NCBI GenBank assembly: GCA_902632935.1
Contig: CACPEJ010000002.1
Coordinates: forward strand, 62,001 to 126,000
Source of the DNA: an uncultured Pelagibacteraceae bacterium
GTDB lineage: Bacteria > Pseudomonadota > Alphaproteobacteria > Pelagibacterales > Pelagibacteraceae
Length of the DNA: 64,000 bases
Direction of reading: 5' to 3'
Positions 1-8,648 of the stretch are shown one piece after another. Below the pieces are notes generated by a model that was given only the letters and a program-made list of their open reading frames with translations, had not been told where the DNA came from and did no database searches. Made by a program: the position numbers and the translations under genes. How positions within the stretch are numbered: the first letter of the stretch is position 1; each line of letters begins with the position of its first letter.

Positions 1-2355
1 TACTTTATCCCCAACTCTAACTAAAGGTCTTTGATTGATACATGTGTTTTGGTTAGATCTTTTAAATTTTTGTAAATTATAAATATCAACTCCAGATTTT
101 GAGAAATCAGTTTCCTCTGTGACTTTAATTACAATTCTCTTACCATCAATTTTATCAACTACTCCGTCTCTTTTAGCAACGATTGTAACTCCTGAGTCTA
201 ATGCAACATCGCTTTCTATACCAGTTCCAACCAAAGGTGCTTCAGGTTTTAATAAAGGGACTGCTTGTCTCATCATGTTAGAACCCATTAATGCTCTGTT
301 TGCATCATCATTTTCTAAAAAGGGTATTAAAGAAGCAGCAACAGAGACCAATTGTTTAGGAGAAACATCAATATAATCTATTGTTTCAGGTTTTGCTAAA
401 AGAAAGTTTAAGTTTTGTCTACAAGAAACTAATTCCTCAATTATTTTACCATTTTTATCAATTTTAGTATTTGCTTGTGCTATAGTAAATTTTGTTTCCT
501 CCATTGCAGACAAATATTCTACTTTATCTTGAACAACACCTTCTTTTACTCTCTTGTAAGGACTTTCAATAAAACCATATTTGTTAATTTTTGCATAAGT
601 AGATAAACTATTGATCAAACCAATATTTGGACCTTCTGGAGTCTCAATTGGACAGATTCTTCCATAATGTGTTGGATGCACGTCTCTAACCTCAAATCCA
701 GCTCTCTCCCTTGTTAGTCCACCAGGGCCTAAAGCAGAAACTCTTCTTTTATGAGTAATTTCTGAAAGTGGGTTTGTTTGATCCATAAATTGAGAAAGTT
801 GAGAACTTGCAAAAAAATCTTTTAGTGAAATTGTGAGTGGTTTTGCATTTATCAAATCTTGTGGCATAGCAGACTCAATGTCTAAAGTGGTCATTTTTTC
901 TTTAATAGCTCTTTCCATTCTATAAACACCAATACGAGCTTGATTTTCAACTAATTCACCAACAGATCTAACTCTTCTATTTCCAAGATGGTCAATGTCA
1001 TCAACATCATCTTTACCATCTCTTAAGTCCAACATTTTACGAATTATTGCTAAAATATCATCATTTCTTAAAATTGTAATTTTATCTGAACATTCTAAAT
1101 CTAATCTAGAATTCATTTTGACTCTACCAACGTCAGACAAATCATATCGATCTGAGCTAAAAAATAAATTATTGAAAATTTGAGTTGCTATTTCAATTGT
1201 TGGAGGTTCACCAGGTCTTAACATCTTATAAATTTCAGTAATTGCCTCATCTTTAGTATTATTTTTGTCATTCAGGATTGTAGTGAGTAAATAAGGACCT
1301 TTGTTGATAGAATTTGTTACAGAAATATCTAAACTTGTAATATTTGCATCTAAAATTTGTTGAATGATTGTTTCATTTAACTCAGTGCCAATTTTTAATA
1401 ATCCATCCTCTTGATCGTTTAATTTAATATCTTTATGTAAAAACTTTCCAAATAATGATTCTTTCGCAACTAGTATATCTTTTAGTCCATCATTAGATAA
1501 TTTTTTAGCATTTAAATAATTTATTTTTTCTCCTAATTTAATTACAACTTTTCCTGATTTAGCATCAACAACTTCTTCAGAGAAATTTTTAGCCTTATAG
1601 TTTTCGGGGTTAAATTTTGTTTTCCACTTTTCTGATTTTGTATCAAAAATAAATTTTTCTGACTCATAAAATTCATTTACTATTTCACTTTTTGAATAAC
1701 CAAGGGCAAGCAATAAAGTAGAAGCAAGAATTTTTTTCTTCCTATCAATTTTAAAATATAAAAAATCTTTAACATCATATTCAAAATCTAACCAAGACCC
1801 TCGATTTGGAATTACCCTACAATTAAACAAAAGTTTACCACTTGCATGAGTTTTACCTTTGTCATGATCGAAAAAAACTCCTGGACTTCTATGCATTTGG
1901 TTTACAACAACTCTTTGAACACCATTCGTTATGAATGTACCACTATTAGTCATCATAGGCACTTCACCCATATAAACTTCTTGCTCTTTTGCTGACAAAA
2001 TATCTTTAGTGTTCGTTTCTTGATTTATTTCATAAACAACTAGTCGTAATGTGCACTTTAAAGCAGAGGAGTAAGTTAAGCCTCTAGCAATACATTCTTC
2101 CACATCAAATTTTGGTTTTTCAAGTCTGTAAGATACATATTCTAAAGTTGCTTTATCGTTAAGATCTTCAATGGGAAAAATACTTTTAAAGACTCTGTCA
2201 AATCCTTTAGTTAAATCACCTGCTTCTGGATTAAAAAATGTCAATTCGTCGTAGGAATTTTTTTGAACTTCTATTAGATTGGGAATGGATAAACTTTCTT
2301 TTAGTTTTCCGAAACTCTTTCTAATATTTTTCTTTTCAGTAAAAGATATTTGCAT
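1..2355 (-). CDS. rpoB: DNA-directed RNA polymerase beta subunit, 5' part (runs off the window)
   Basis: N-terminal 785 codons of the RNA polymerase beta subunit, read on the minus strand from an ATG at 2355 and open to the window edge. The translation begins [17 protein letters not shown] and continues with [16 protein letters not shown], the usual start of proteobacterial RpoB. The rest of the gene, and presumably rpoC, lies beyond base 1. It follows rplL by 57 bases, the universal rplKAJL-rpoBC order, so it is probably transcribed from the ribosomal protein operon. The short gap contains a 10-bp hairpin annotated separately. The identity is very secure; only the truncation limits the description. 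Confidence 0.97.
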   Translation of the reverse strand, partial: MQISFTEKKNIRKSFGKLKESLSIPNLIEVQKNSYDELTFFNPEAGDLTKGFDRVFKSIFPIEDLNDKATLEYVSYRLEKPKFDVEECIARGLTYSSALKCTLRLVVYEINQETNTKDILSAKEQEVYMGEVPMMTNSGTFITNGVQRVVVNQMHRSPGVFFDHDKGKTHASGKLLFNCRVIPNRGSWLDFEYDVKDFLYFKIDRKKKILASTLLLALGYSKSEIVNEFYESEKFIFDTKSEKWKTKFNPENYKAKNFSEEVVDAKSGKVVIKLGEKINYLNAKKLSNDGLKDILVAKESLFGKFLHKDIKLNDQEDGLLKIGTELNETIIQQILDANITSLDISVTNSINKGPYLLTTILNDKNNTKDEAITEIYKMLRPGEPPTIEIATQIFNNLFFSSDRYDLSDVGRVKMNSRLDLECSDKITILRNDDILAIIRKMLDLRDGKDDVDDIDHLGNRRVRSVGELVENQARIGVYRMERAIKEKMTTLDIESAMPQDLINAKPLTISLKDFFASSQLSQFMDQTNPLSEITHKRRVSALGPGGLTRERAGFEVRDVHPTHYGRICPIETPEGPNIGLINSLSTYAKINKYGFIESPYKRVKEGVVQDKVEYLSAMEETKFTIAQANTKIDKNGKIIEELVSCRQNLNFLLAKPETIDYIDVSPKQLVSVAASLIPFLENDDANRALMGSNMMRQAVPLLKPEAPLVGTGIESDVALDSGVTIVAKRDGVVDKIDGKRIVIKVTEETDFSKSGVDIYNLQKFKRSNQNTCINQRPLVRVGDKV

Positions 2356-2366
2356 CTATGTCTTAA

Positions 2367-2392
2367 TACTGATTAAGTTTAATTAATCAGTA
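2367..2392 (-). promoter_or_regulatory. Perfect hairpin in the rplL-rpoB gap
   Basis: A 10-bp perfect inverted repeat (TACTGATTAA, loop of 6, TTAATCAGTA) occupies much of the 57-base gap between rplL and rpoB. No T-run follows it on the transcribed strand, so it is not a standard terminator. In E. coli the same junction carries an attenuator and an RNase III cleavage site that lower rpoB expression relative to L7/L12. This hairpin may do the same here; that role is inferred from position. Confidence 0.5.
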
Positions 2393-2412
2393 GTTCAAAA
2401 TTTCCTGTTAAT

Positions 2413-2778
2413 TTATTTAAGTTCTACTTTTGCCCCTGCAGCTTCTAACTTAGCTTTAATTTCTTCAGCTTCTTTCTTTGGTACACCAGCTTTTACTTCT
2501 TTAGGTGCGCCCTCTACCAAGTCTTTTGCTTCTTTTAGACCAAGAGAAGTTGCTGCTCTTACTTCTTTAATTACGTTAATTTTTTTATCTCCTGCAGAAA
2601 CAAGCATGATTGAAAAGTCATCCTTTTCTTCTGCCGCCGCTGCTCCTCCTGCAGCTGCTGGAGCTGCTGCCGCCATTGGCGTAACACCCCATTTTTCCTC
2701 TAGTTGTTTTGAAAGATCTGCCGCTTCAGCAACAGTCAAACTTGATAAGTCCTCTATAATTTTATTTAGATCTGGCAT
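2413..2778 (-). CDS. rplL: 50S ribosomal protein L7/L12
   Basis: Stalk protein of the large ribosomal subunit that recruits translation factors. The 121-residue product has the normal length and architecture: an N-terminal dimerisation helix pair, an alanine-rich hinge at about residues 36-50 and a C-terminal factor-binding domain with [18 protein letters not shown], a family hallmark. It sits 3 bases after rplJ, so the two are translated in sequence. Four or more copies of L7/L12 bind each L10, which makes the rplL-rpoB boundary a place where expression must differ. Start ATG chosen for the canonical MPDLNKI beginning. Confidence 0.98.
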   Translation of the reverse strand: MPDLNKIIEDLSSLTVAEAADLSKQLEEKWGVTPMAAAAPAAAGGAAAAEEKDDFSIMLVSAGDKKINVIKEVRAATSLGLKEAKDLVEGAPKEVKAGVPKKEAEEIKAKLEAAGAKVELK

Positions 2779-2781
2779 AAT

Positions 2782-3303
2782 TTACTCTTTAGGTTGTGTT
2801 TCTGAATTTTCTGGGGGTAAACTACTCATTTTTTCCGATCGTGCAAGCAAAATACTCACTAATTTTGATGCAGATGCATTCAAAATACCCACAATATTAG
2901 CCCTTGCTTCATCCAAGGTAGGTAAATTTGCTACATTCATTACTCCAGCTTGATCAAGAATTTCATTTTCCATCATTCCACCGATCAATTTCAGATTCTC
3001 GTTATCTTTTGCAAACTTGGATAAAATTCGTGCTGACATAATAGCATCTTCTCCAAACGCAACAGCCGTTGGGCCAGTAAATAAATTTGATAAATCTTTA
3101 CACTTAGTTTTTTCCAATGCTAACTTTGTAATTCTATTTTTTGTAATTTTAAAAATTATTCCATGTTCTCTCATTTTTGATCTTAATTCATCTAATTGAG
3201 TCATTGTCAGACCTTGATAATGAGTAACCATAACCGCTTTACTATTTTCAAATTGAGTTGTCATTTCAGCAATGTAGTTTTTCTTTTGCTCTTTATTCAT
3301 CAT
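2782..3303 (-). CDS. rplJ: 50S ribosomal protein L10
   Basis: L10 anchors the L7/L12 stalk to 23S rRNA. The 173-residue product carries the family's N-terminal domain (KSVMVTHYQGLTM-like block and the KNRITKLAL rRNA-contact segment near residues 56-65) and a short C-terminal helical tail for L7/L12. It starts 3 bases after the rplA stop and ends 3 bases before rplL. Two adjacent Met codons begin the frame, and either could be used. L10 is often an autoregulator of its operon; no obvious leader structure is visible because the upstream spacer is only 3 bases. Confidence 0.97.
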   Translation of the reverse strand: MMNKEQKKNYIAEMTTQFENSKAVMVTHYQGLTMTQLDELRSKMREHGIIFKITKNRITKLALEKTKCKDLSNLFTGPTAVAFGEDAIMSARILSKFAKDNENLKLIGGMMENEILDQAGVMNVANLPTLDEARANIVGILNASASKLVSILLARSEKMSSLPPENSETQPKE

Positions 3304-3306
3304 AAC

Positions 3307-3996
3307 TTAAATATTTTTCCCTAATTTTAATTTATATGAGACACCCATTGTTGATGTTACAAATGCAGTTCTGATTAGATCTCCTTTTACAGTATTATTT
3401 GATTTTTCCTTTTCGAGTGTATCTACAACAGCATTAAAATTTTTAATTAACTTCTCATCACTGAAAGATTTTTTTCCTATACTTACACCAATATTTCCAT
3501 CTTTGTCATTTCTAATTTCTGCTTGTCCAGATTTTGCATCTGAGATTGCTATTTTTAAATTTTCAGTCACAGTTCCTAACTTTGGATTGGGCATTAAACC
3601 TTTTGGTCCCAACACTTTTCCTAATTTTGATAATTTAATCATCATAGATGGAGTACAAATTAATTTTTCAAAATTCATTTCACCATTTTTAATTTTTTCA
3701 ATAAATTCATCACCACCTACAATATCTGCACCAGCATTTTTTGCTTCATCAGATTTATTATCCTCACATACGACAGCAACTTTTATCTTTTTACCGGATC
3801 CACCAGGAAGATTTACTACAGTCCTAATATTTATCTCACTTTTTTTTTGTTTATTGTTAATCTGAAAACTTAAATCAACTGACTCATCAAATTTAGTTGT
3901 ACAATTTTTTTTAACTACTGGAAGTAATTTTTCAATTACTTCAGTAGGGAGTTCTGAAGTTTTTTCAGGAAGTTTTTTAAATCTTTTTGAAGACAT
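3307..3996 (-). CDS. rplA: 50S ribosomal protein L1
   Basis: L1 forms the mobile stalk near the ribosomal E site and in many bacteria represses its own mRNA. The 229-residue product has normal length. Recognisable blocks are the central GKVLGPKGLMPNPKLGTV motif (about residues 128-145, the L1 signature) and a C-terminal TMGVSYKL segment. It follows rplK with a 2-base gap, and rplJ follows after 3 bases. Confidence is very high from the signature. Confidence 0.98.
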   Translation of the reverse strand: MSSKRFKKLPEKTSELPTEVIEKLLPVVKKNCTTKFDESVDLSFQINNKQKKSEINIRTVVNLPGGSGKKIKVAVVCEDNKSDEAKNAGADIVGGDEFIEKIKNGEMNFEKLICTPSMMIKLSKLGKVLGPKGLMPNPKLGTVTENLKIAISDAKSGQAEIRNDKDGNIGVSIGKKSFSDEKLIKNFNAVVDTLEKEKSNNTVKGDLIRTAFVTSTMGVSYKLKLGKNI

Positions 3997-3998
3997 AA

Positions 3999-4430
3999 CT
4001 AATCTTTTACCTCAATACCCATTGATCTAGCAGAACCAGCAATAATTTTGACCGCTTGATCTAAATCAAGAGCATTCAAATCCTCCATTTTTTGTTTAGC
4101 AATTTCCTCAGCTTGTTTTTTTGTTATTGATGCAACAATGTTTCGACCAGGTTCTTGGGAACCACTTTTTAATTTTGCAGCTTCTCTTATAAAGAAAGAT
4201 GCAGGTGGAGATTTAATTTTAAAGTCAAATTTTTTATCTTTATAAACAGTTATTTCAACTGGCACAGGTTTGCCAGCTAACTTTTTAGTTTTATCATTAA
4301 ATGCTTTACAAAATTCCATAATGTTTACCCCTCGTTGCCCTAATGCAGGTCCAACTGGTGGAGCGGGATTAGCTTGTCCACCTTTGATTTGTAATTTTAT
4401 AAAACCACTTATTTCTTTTTTAACTGCCAT
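3999..4430 (-). CDS. rplK: 50S ribosomal protein L11
   Basis: L11 binds the GTPase-associated centre of 23S rRNA. The 143-residue product shows the N-terminal proline-rich block [20 protein letters not shown] (about 20-39) and the C-terminal rRNA-binding region ending in SARSMGIEV. It lies 4 bases downstream of nusG and immediately before rplA, in the conserved nusG-rplK-rplA order. It starts at the ATG giving [14 protein letters not shown]. Confidence 0.98.
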   Translation of the reverse strand: MAVKKEISGFIKLQIKGGQANPAPPVGPALGQRGVNIMEFCKAFNDKTKKLAGKPVPVEITVYKDKKFDFKIKSPPASFFIREAAKLKSGSQEPGRNIVASITKKQAEEIAKQKMEDLNALDLDQAVKIIAGSARSMGIEVKD

Positions 4431-4434
4431 AAAT

Positions 4435-4965
4435 CTAACTTACTTTCTCCACTTGATTATATTCTAAATCAACTGGTGTTGGCCTTCCAAATATAGAAAC
4501 TGACACCTTAAGTCTAGACTTTTCTTCATCAATTTCTTCAACCATTCCACTAAATGAAGCAAAAGGTCCATCTATAACCTGAACTTTTTCACCAACAGTA
4601 TATTCTATGGCTGATTTTGGCTGTGCAACTCCATCTTTTATCTGACCTAAAATTTTATCAATTTCTTTATCAGATACAGGGACAGGCATTCCTTTAGTAC
4701 CTAAAAAACCACTGACACGTTTTATGTTTTTTATCATGTGGTAAATATCATTATCCATCTCGCTCTTAATTAAAACATAGCCTGGAAAATATTTTTTCTT
4801 TCTTTGAATTCTTTTACCTCTTTTAACTTCAGTTACATCGTGAGTTGGAACAATAATTTCCTCAAATTTTTCAGAAATTTTAGCCTTATCTGCTTCTTCT
4901 TTGATAAGTCCTGCAACTTTATTTTCAAAACTTGAGTGAGATTGAACAATATACCAATTTTTCAT
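4435..4965 (-). CDS. nusG: Transcription antitermination/elongation factor NusG
   Basis: NusG binds RNA polymerase and links it to ribosomes or Rho. The 176-residue product begins [18 protein letters not shown], the classic NGN-domain start. It carries the YFPGYVLIK block near residues 61-69 and ends with a KOW domain ([15 protein letters not shown], about 126-140). Its start codon overlaps the secE stop by one base, so the two are translationally linked. Confidence 0.98.
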   Translation of the reverse strand: MKNWYIVQSHSSFENKVAGLIKEEADKAKISEKFEEIIVPTHDVTEVKRGKRIQRKKKYFPGYVLIKSEMDNDIYHMIKNIKRVSGFLGTKGMPVPVSDKEIDKILGQIKDGVAQPKSAIEYTVGEKVQVIDGPFASFSGMVEEIDEEKSRLKVSVSIFGRPTPVDLEYNQVEKVS

Positions 4966-5156
4966 TAAATACTCACTTTAAGTAATAACTCTAAGAAAAA
5001 TTTTAAAACCTGATCTAATAATAGAAAAAATAAAGACATAACTACTGCCATTGCAAAAACCATTAATGCACCCTGAAGTGTTTCTTTTCCTGTTGGCCAA
5101 GAGACTTTGAATGCTTCTTGTTTTACTTCTTGTATAAATTTAATCGGGTTCTTCAT
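4965..5156 (-). CDS. secE: Preprotein translocase subunit SecE
   Basis: Small essential membrane subunit of the SecYEG translocon. The product is 63 residues with the conserved amphipathic segment QEVKQEAFKVSWPTGKET followed by one transmembrane helix (about 30-55), the minimal alphaproteobacterial form. It lies between tRNA-Trp and nusG, the standard position. The frame is short but the KVSWPT motif and the neighbours make the call firm. Confidence 0.96.
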   Translation of the reverse strand: MKNPIKFIQEVKQEAFKVSWPTGKETLQGALMVFAMAVVMSLFFLLLDQVLKFFLELLLKVSI

Positions 5157-5173
5157 AGTTATTTAATTCATAT

Positions 5174-5249
5174 TGGCAGGAGCGGAGGGACTCGAACCCT
5201 CAGCCTCCGGTTTTGGAGACCGGCGCTCTACCAATTGAGCTACACTCCT
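5174..5249 (-). tRNA. trnW: tRNA-Trp (anticodon CCA)
   Basis: A 76-base cloverleaf read on the minus strand, with the CCA tail encoded at 5174-5176. The acceptor AGGAGTG pairs with CGCTCCT, the T loop is TTCGAGT, and the anticodon loop CTCCAAA gives CCA. It lies between tuf and secE, as in many proteobacteria, and is probably cotranscribed with them. Confidence 0.97.
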
Positions 5250-5258
5250 ATATAGAGT

Positions 5259-6449
5259 TTACTCTATAATTTTAGTTACTACTCCTGCTCCAACAGTTCT
5301 ACCACCTTCACGAATAGCAAAGTTTAATTTCTCTGACATCGCAATTGGTGTAATTAGTTTAACTGTAAATTTAGCATCATCACCAGGCATAACCATTTCA
5401 GTACCAGCTGGCAATTCTACCTCTCCAGTTACATCTGTAGTTCTAAAATAGAATTGTGGTCTATACTTTGTAAAAAAAGGTGTATGTCTACCACCCTCTT
5501 CTTTTTTAAGTACATAAGCTTGAGCCTCAAATTTAGTATGTGGTGTAACAGAACCTGGTTTGCAAAGAACTTGTCCTCTTTCAATATCAGTTCTTTCTAC
5601 ACCTCTCAAAAGTACTCCAACATTATCGCCTGCTTCGCCGGAGTCTAAAAGTTTTCTGAACATTTCAACACCAGTACAAACTGATTTTTTTGTTTCTCTA
5701 ATACCAACTATCTCAAGTTCATCTCCTGTTTTAAGTACACCTGACTCAACTCTTCCAGTTGCAACTGTACCTCTTCCTGAGATTGAGAAAACATCCTCTA
5801 CTGGCATCAAGAAATCTTTATCTTTTGGTCTATCTGGTTGTGGAATAAATTCATCAACATTCTTCATTAATTCTAGAATTGAATTTTTTCCAATTTCATC
5901 ATCTCTGCCTTCAACTGCTGCAAGTGCAGAACCTTTAGCAATTGGAGTTTTATCACCTGGGAATTTATATGAAGTTAATAATTCTTTAATCTCTTCTTCA
6001 ACTAGATCAATCATTTCTTTATCATCTACTTGATCTACTTTATTAAGGTAAACACAGATAGCAGGAACTCCAACTTGTCTTGCTAAAAGAATATGCTCTC
6101 TTGTTTGAGGCATGGGACCGTCAGCAGCGTTAACAACTAAGATTGCACCATCCATTTGTGCTGCACCTGTAATCATATTTTTTACATAATCAGCGTGGCC
6201 TGGGCAATCTACGTGTGCGTAGTGTCTTTTTTCAGTTTCATATTCAACGTGTGCTGTTGAAATTGTAATTCCTCTTTCTTTTTCCTCTGGAGCTTTATCA
6301 ATTTGATCATAAGCAACTGCTTGTGCTCCACCAGTTTCAGATAAAACTTTAGTGATCGCAGCAGTTAAAGTTGTTTTACCATGATCGACATGACCGATTG
6401 TTCCAATGTTACAATGCGGTTTATTTCTTACAAATTTTTCTTTTGACAT
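5259..6449 (-). CDS. tuf: Translation elongation factor Tu
   Basis: EF-Tu delivers aminoacyl-tRNA to the ribosome. The 396-residue length is normal. GTPase motifs are GHVDHGKT (residues 19-26), DCPGH (about 81-85) and NKVD (about 136-139), and the beta-barrel domains 2 and 3 are complete, ending ARTVGAG-like ([13 protein letters not shown]). It is preceded by tRNA-Gly and tRNA-Tyr and followed by tRNA-Trp, so tRNAs and tuf probably form one transcript with RNA processing. A short 7-bp hairpin (5251-5268) includes the stop codon and may mark a processing point before tRNA-Trp. Confidence 0.99.
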   Translation of the reverse strand: MSKEKFVRNKPHCNIGTIGHVDHGKTTLTAAITKVLSETGGAQAVAYDQIDKAPEEKERGITISTAHVEYETEKRHYAHVDCPGHADYVKNMITGAAQMDGAILVVNAADGPMPQTREHILLARQVGVPAICVYLNKVDQVDDKEMIDLVEEEIKELLTSYKFPGDKTPIAKGSALAAVEGRDDEIGKNSILELMKNVDEFIPQPDRPKDKDFLMPVEDVFSISGRGTVATGRVESGVLKTGDELEIVGIRETKKSVCTGVEMFRKLLDSGEAGDNVGVLLRGVERTDIERGQVLCKPGSVTPHTKFEAQAYVLKKEEGGRHTPFFTKYRPQFYFRTTDVTGEVELPAGTEMVMPGDDAKFTVKLITPIAMSEKLNFAIREGGRTVGAGVVTKIIE

Positions 6450-6495
6450 TACTAATATTCCTCACTTTTATTTTATTTATAAACTATATTTTTCT

Positions 6496-6569
6496 TGGAG
6501 CGGGTAAAGGGAATCGAACCCTTACATCCAGCTTGGAAGGCTAGCGTTCTACCATTGAACTACACCCGC
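6496..6569 (-). tRNA. trnG: tRNA-Gly (anticodon TCC)
   Basis: A 74-base cloverleaf on the minus strand with encoded CCA (6496-6498). The acceptor GCGGGTG pairs with TACCCGC, the T loop is TTCGATT, and the anticodon loop CTTCCAA gives TCC. It lies between tRNA-Tyr and tuf. Confidence 0.97.
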
Positions 6570-6613
6570 ACAACCCCAAGAGTAACACTCCAGTATTGCT
6601 AAAGATTATTGAA

Positions 6614-6699
6614 TGGTGGAGGGGGAAAGATTCGAACTTTCGAAGACCGAAGTCAACGGGTTTACAGCCCGCCCCATTTGACCGCTCTGGAACCCCTCC
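6614..6699 (-). tRNA. trnY: tRNA-Tyr (anticodon GTA)
   Basis: An 86-base class II tRNA on the minus strand with a long variable arm and encoded CCA (6614-6616). The acceptor GGAGGGG pairs with CCCCTCC, and the anticodon loop CTGTAAA gives GTA. It is the first gene of the tRNA-Tyr/tRNA-Gly/tuf unit. Confidence 0.97.
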
Positions 6700-6747
6700 C
6701 TTAGGGGAAGTGTCCCCTTGTTCAATAAAGCTTCAAACAACAAGCGT

Positions 6748-6775
6748 TTTATATATTTTATTTGTCTAAATGCAA
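6748..6775 (-). promoter_or_regulatory. Candidate sigma-70 promoter for tRNA-Tyr/tRNA-Gly/tuf
   Basis: On the minus strand a TTGCAT box (6770-6775) is separated by 16 bases from a TATAAA box (6748-6753). This places a start site roughly 40 bases before tRNA-Tyr. The background is AT-rich, so chance matches are common. It is listed because spacing, order and position all fit the start of a highly expressed unit. Confidence 0.35.
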
Positions 6776-6829
6776 CACGTGATTTAATGGGAAAATATTT
6801 GAAAAAACGTGTAAAACAAAGGAAATTTT

Positions 6830-7573
6830 ATGAATAAATCATCTTTTTTTATCATTGGACAACATGCTGTAATTGAGGCTCTTCGTAACCCTAAAAGAAA
6901 AGTTTTAAGAGTATTTTTAACTGAGGAAAGTAAGAAAAATATTCATAAAAAAAGTCCCAATAAAAACTTATTAAATGATGTCAAAATATATTTTAAAACA
7001 AAAAAAGAACTTGATAAATATAGCAATAAAGAAAACTTACAACATCAAGGGTATGTTGCAGAAATTGAGCATTTACAAAAACCAATACTTAAAGAATACA
7101 TTAAAGAAAAAAATGAGATGACATTAATTTGTCTTGATGGTGTCACTGATCCAAGAAACATAGGATCTCTAATTAGAAGTGCAGCTTCCTTTAATATTGA
7201 CGGAGTGATTATTAAAGAAAGGAACTTCCCTAGCGAAAGTAAACTTTTGTATAAGGCAGCAAGTGGAGCGATTGAATATATGAATATATTTGAAGTTTCA
7301 AATATAAATTCAACACTTAAAAATCTAAAAGAAAAAAATTTTTGGGTCTATGGTTTTGATGGAAATGGAAAAAAAGATTTTACAGATATTCAATGGAAGG
7401 GAAATAATATTTTATTGTTTGGATCAGAAGGATCTGGTATGCATAAACATACATCTAAATATGCAGATTTTTTAGTTAAGATTGAGATAAATGAAAAAAT
7501 TGAGAGCCTAAATATATCAAATAGTGCCGCAATTGTATTTCATCATTTAAGTTATCTAAAAAAAAAGAGTTGA
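6830..7573 (+). CDS. rlmB: TrmH-family 23S rRNA 2'-O-methyltransferase (RlmB-like)
   Basis: SPOUT-superfamily RNA ribose methyltransferase, probably modifying G2251 of 23S rRNA. The 247-residue product has an N-terminal substrate-binding part (GQHAVIEALRNPKR, about 10-23) and the SPOUT knot motifs: LDGVTDPRNIGSLIRSA (about 104-120), LLFGSEGSGM (about 200-209) and the final LNISNSAAIVFHHL (about 227-240). It is transcribed away from tRNA-Tyr, and tRNA-Thr follows about 34 bases downstream. RlmB is preferred over TrmH because of the N-terminal domain, but the exact target base is inferred. Confidence 0.88.
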   Translation: MNKSSFFIIGQHAVIEALRNPKRKVLRVFLTEESKKNIHKKSPNKNLLNDVKIYFKTKKELDKYSNKENLQHQGYVAEIEHLQKPILKEYIKEKNEMTLICLDGVTDPRNIGSLIRSAASFNIDGVIIKERNFPSESKLLYKAASGAIEYMNIFEVSNINSTLKNLKEKNFWVYGFDGNGKKDFTDIQWKGNNILLFGSEGSGMHKHTSKYADFLVKIEINEKIESLNISNSAAIVFHHLSYLKKKS

Positions 7574-7606
7574 TTAATTAATAAATAATTAATAGTTATT
7601 GCGCAT

Positions 7607-7682
7607 GCCCTTGTAGCTCAGCTGGTAGAGCAATTGATTTGTAATCAATAGGTCCGCGGTTCGAATCCGTGCGGGGGCACCA
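7607..7682 (+). tRNA. trnT: tRNA-Thr (anticodon TGT)
   Basis: A 76-base cloverleaf on the plus strand ending in encoded CCA. The acceptor GCCCTTG pairs with CGGGGGC, the T loop is TTCGAAT, and the anticodon loop ATTTGTAAT gives TGT. Its last base directly abuts the stop codon of the convergent NAD kinase gene. Confidence 0.97.
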
Positions 7683-8453
7683 TTAAAAAGTTTCTCTTCT
7701 TAATTGTTCTATTTTGATTTTCTTTTGCAAACTTCTGTTTCTATCGTAGAGAAGATTAAATTTAATTTTTTGATTAGTTCTAACCATAATATTTCTAGCA
7801 TTCCTCACCTCAATATTATCTGCAACAGCAGAAATTGGTCTTTTTTTTGAATTTAAATTTTTGATATTTATTTTAGATTTATCACTTACAATTTTACCCT
7901 TCCATCTCCTTGGCCTAAATGGACTTATTGGAGATATAGATAATCTTTTTGAATTTAAACTTAATATGGGTCCGTGAACTGATAAATTATAAGCAGTACT
8001 TCCAGCGGGTGTAGAAACCAGCACACCATCAGATACAAGTTTTTTTATGACCTGTTTAGAACCATGATAAATAGATAAAGAAGCAGCTTGCCTACTTTGT
8101 CTTAAAATTGAAACTTCATTTATAGCTATATGTTTTTTAATTCGATTTTTATTATTTCTAACTATCATTTCTAGTGGAGAAATGGTTATCATTTTTGCTT
8201 TATGTAAATTACTTATGATATTTTTTGATGAAAATTTATTCATCAAAAATCCATAACTTCCAGAATTTACACCATAAAAAAACTTTTTTAATTTTCTATT
8301 CTTCTTCAGTGTTTGAAGCATAAAGCCATCACCACCAATAACAATAATAATGTTAGATCTTTTAACTTTATTTTGATTAATTTTTTTTTGGATTATTGAT
8401 TTTAATTTTAAAGATCTTAGATTTTTATCAGAAATGATTTGAACCCTAGTCAT
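7683..8453 (-). CDS. nadK: NAD kinase
   Basis: Phosphorylates NAD to NADP in the cytoplasm. The 256-residue product carries the diacylglycerol-kinase-like GGDG motif (residues 40-43), the INEVSILR segment, and the STPAGSTAYNLSVHGPIL block that shapes the NAD site. The length matches the compact alphaproteobacterial enzyme. It is flanked by tRNA-Thr (abutting, convergent) and tRNA-Leu (5 bases upstream). No start ambiguity: MTRVQIISD is typical. Confidence 0.93.
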   Translation of the reverse strand: MTRVQIISDKNLRSLKLKSIIQKKINQNKVKRSNIIIVIGGDGFMLQTLKKNRKLKKFFYGVNSGSYGFLMNKFSSKNIISNLHKAKMITISPLEMIVRNNKNRIKKHIAINEVSILRQSRQAASLSIYHGSKQVIKKLVSDGVLVSTPAGSTAYNLSVHGPILSLNSKRLSISPISPFRPRRWKGKIVSDKSKINIKNLNSKKRPISAVADNIEVRNARNIMVRTNQKIKFNLLYDRNRSLQKKIKIEQLRRETF

Positions 8454-8457
8454 TTAA

Positions 8458-8543
8458 TGGTGCCCTCGGCCAGACTCGAACTGGCACTCCGCAAGCGGCA
8501 AGGATTTTAAGTCCTTTGTGTCTACCAATTTCACCACGAGGGC
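8458..8543 (-). tRNA. trnL: tRNA-Leu (anticodon TAA)
   Basis: An 86-base class II tRNA on the minus strand with encoded CCA (8458-8460). The acceptor GCCCTCG pairs with CGAGGGC, and the anticodon loop CTTAAAA gives TAA. Its 5' half (8504-8543) is duplicated exactly at 10149-10188, in the same orientation on the far side of two protein genes. This marks the tRNA as a probable insertion site. Confidence 0.97.
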
Positions 8544-8559
8544 TCCTAGAGTTTGCATT

Positions 8560-8587
8560 GTTATATCTGTCTTTTGTTTTAACACAA
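8560..8587 (-). promoter_or_regulatory. Candidate promoter of tRNA-Leu
   Basis: Minus-strand TTGTGT (8582-8587), a 16-base spacer and TATAAC (8560-8565) sit 17 bases before the mature tRNA 5' end. The promoter lies inside the putative inserted cassette. If the insertion model is right, the tRNA is now driven by element-borne DNA. Confidence 0.4.
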
Positions 8588-8613
8588 CGCATTTATCTTG
8601 TTCAAGAATTATC

Positions 8614-8635
8614 GGTGACTAACTGGTGACTAACT
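8614..8635. repeat. Tandem 11-bp repeat next to tRNA-Leu
   Basis: GGTGACTAACT occurs twice with no spacer. The reverse complement, AGTTAGTCACC, contains AGTCAC, which also occurs in the arm-type binding sites of lambda-type integrases. Tandem direct repeats of this size are usual beside attachment cores. It lies about 70 bases from the tRNA, inside the bounded cassette. Confidence 0.6.
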
Positions 8636-8648
8636 GATTTTTAATTAT

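Noticed and set aside
119-1183. Plus-strand open frames opposite rpoB (119-376, 995-1183)
   Set aside because: They lie fully within rpoB on the other strand, have no family resemblance and arise from its codon pattern.
5251-5268. 7-bp hairpin over the tuf stop as a terminator
   Set aside because: It lacks a T-run on the minus strand, and tRNA-Trp, secE and nusG follow at once; only a possible RNA processing signal.
7573-7593. AT-only inverted repeat between rlmB and tRNA-Thr as a terminator
   Set aside because: Contains no G-C pair and no T-run; such repeats arise often at this composition.
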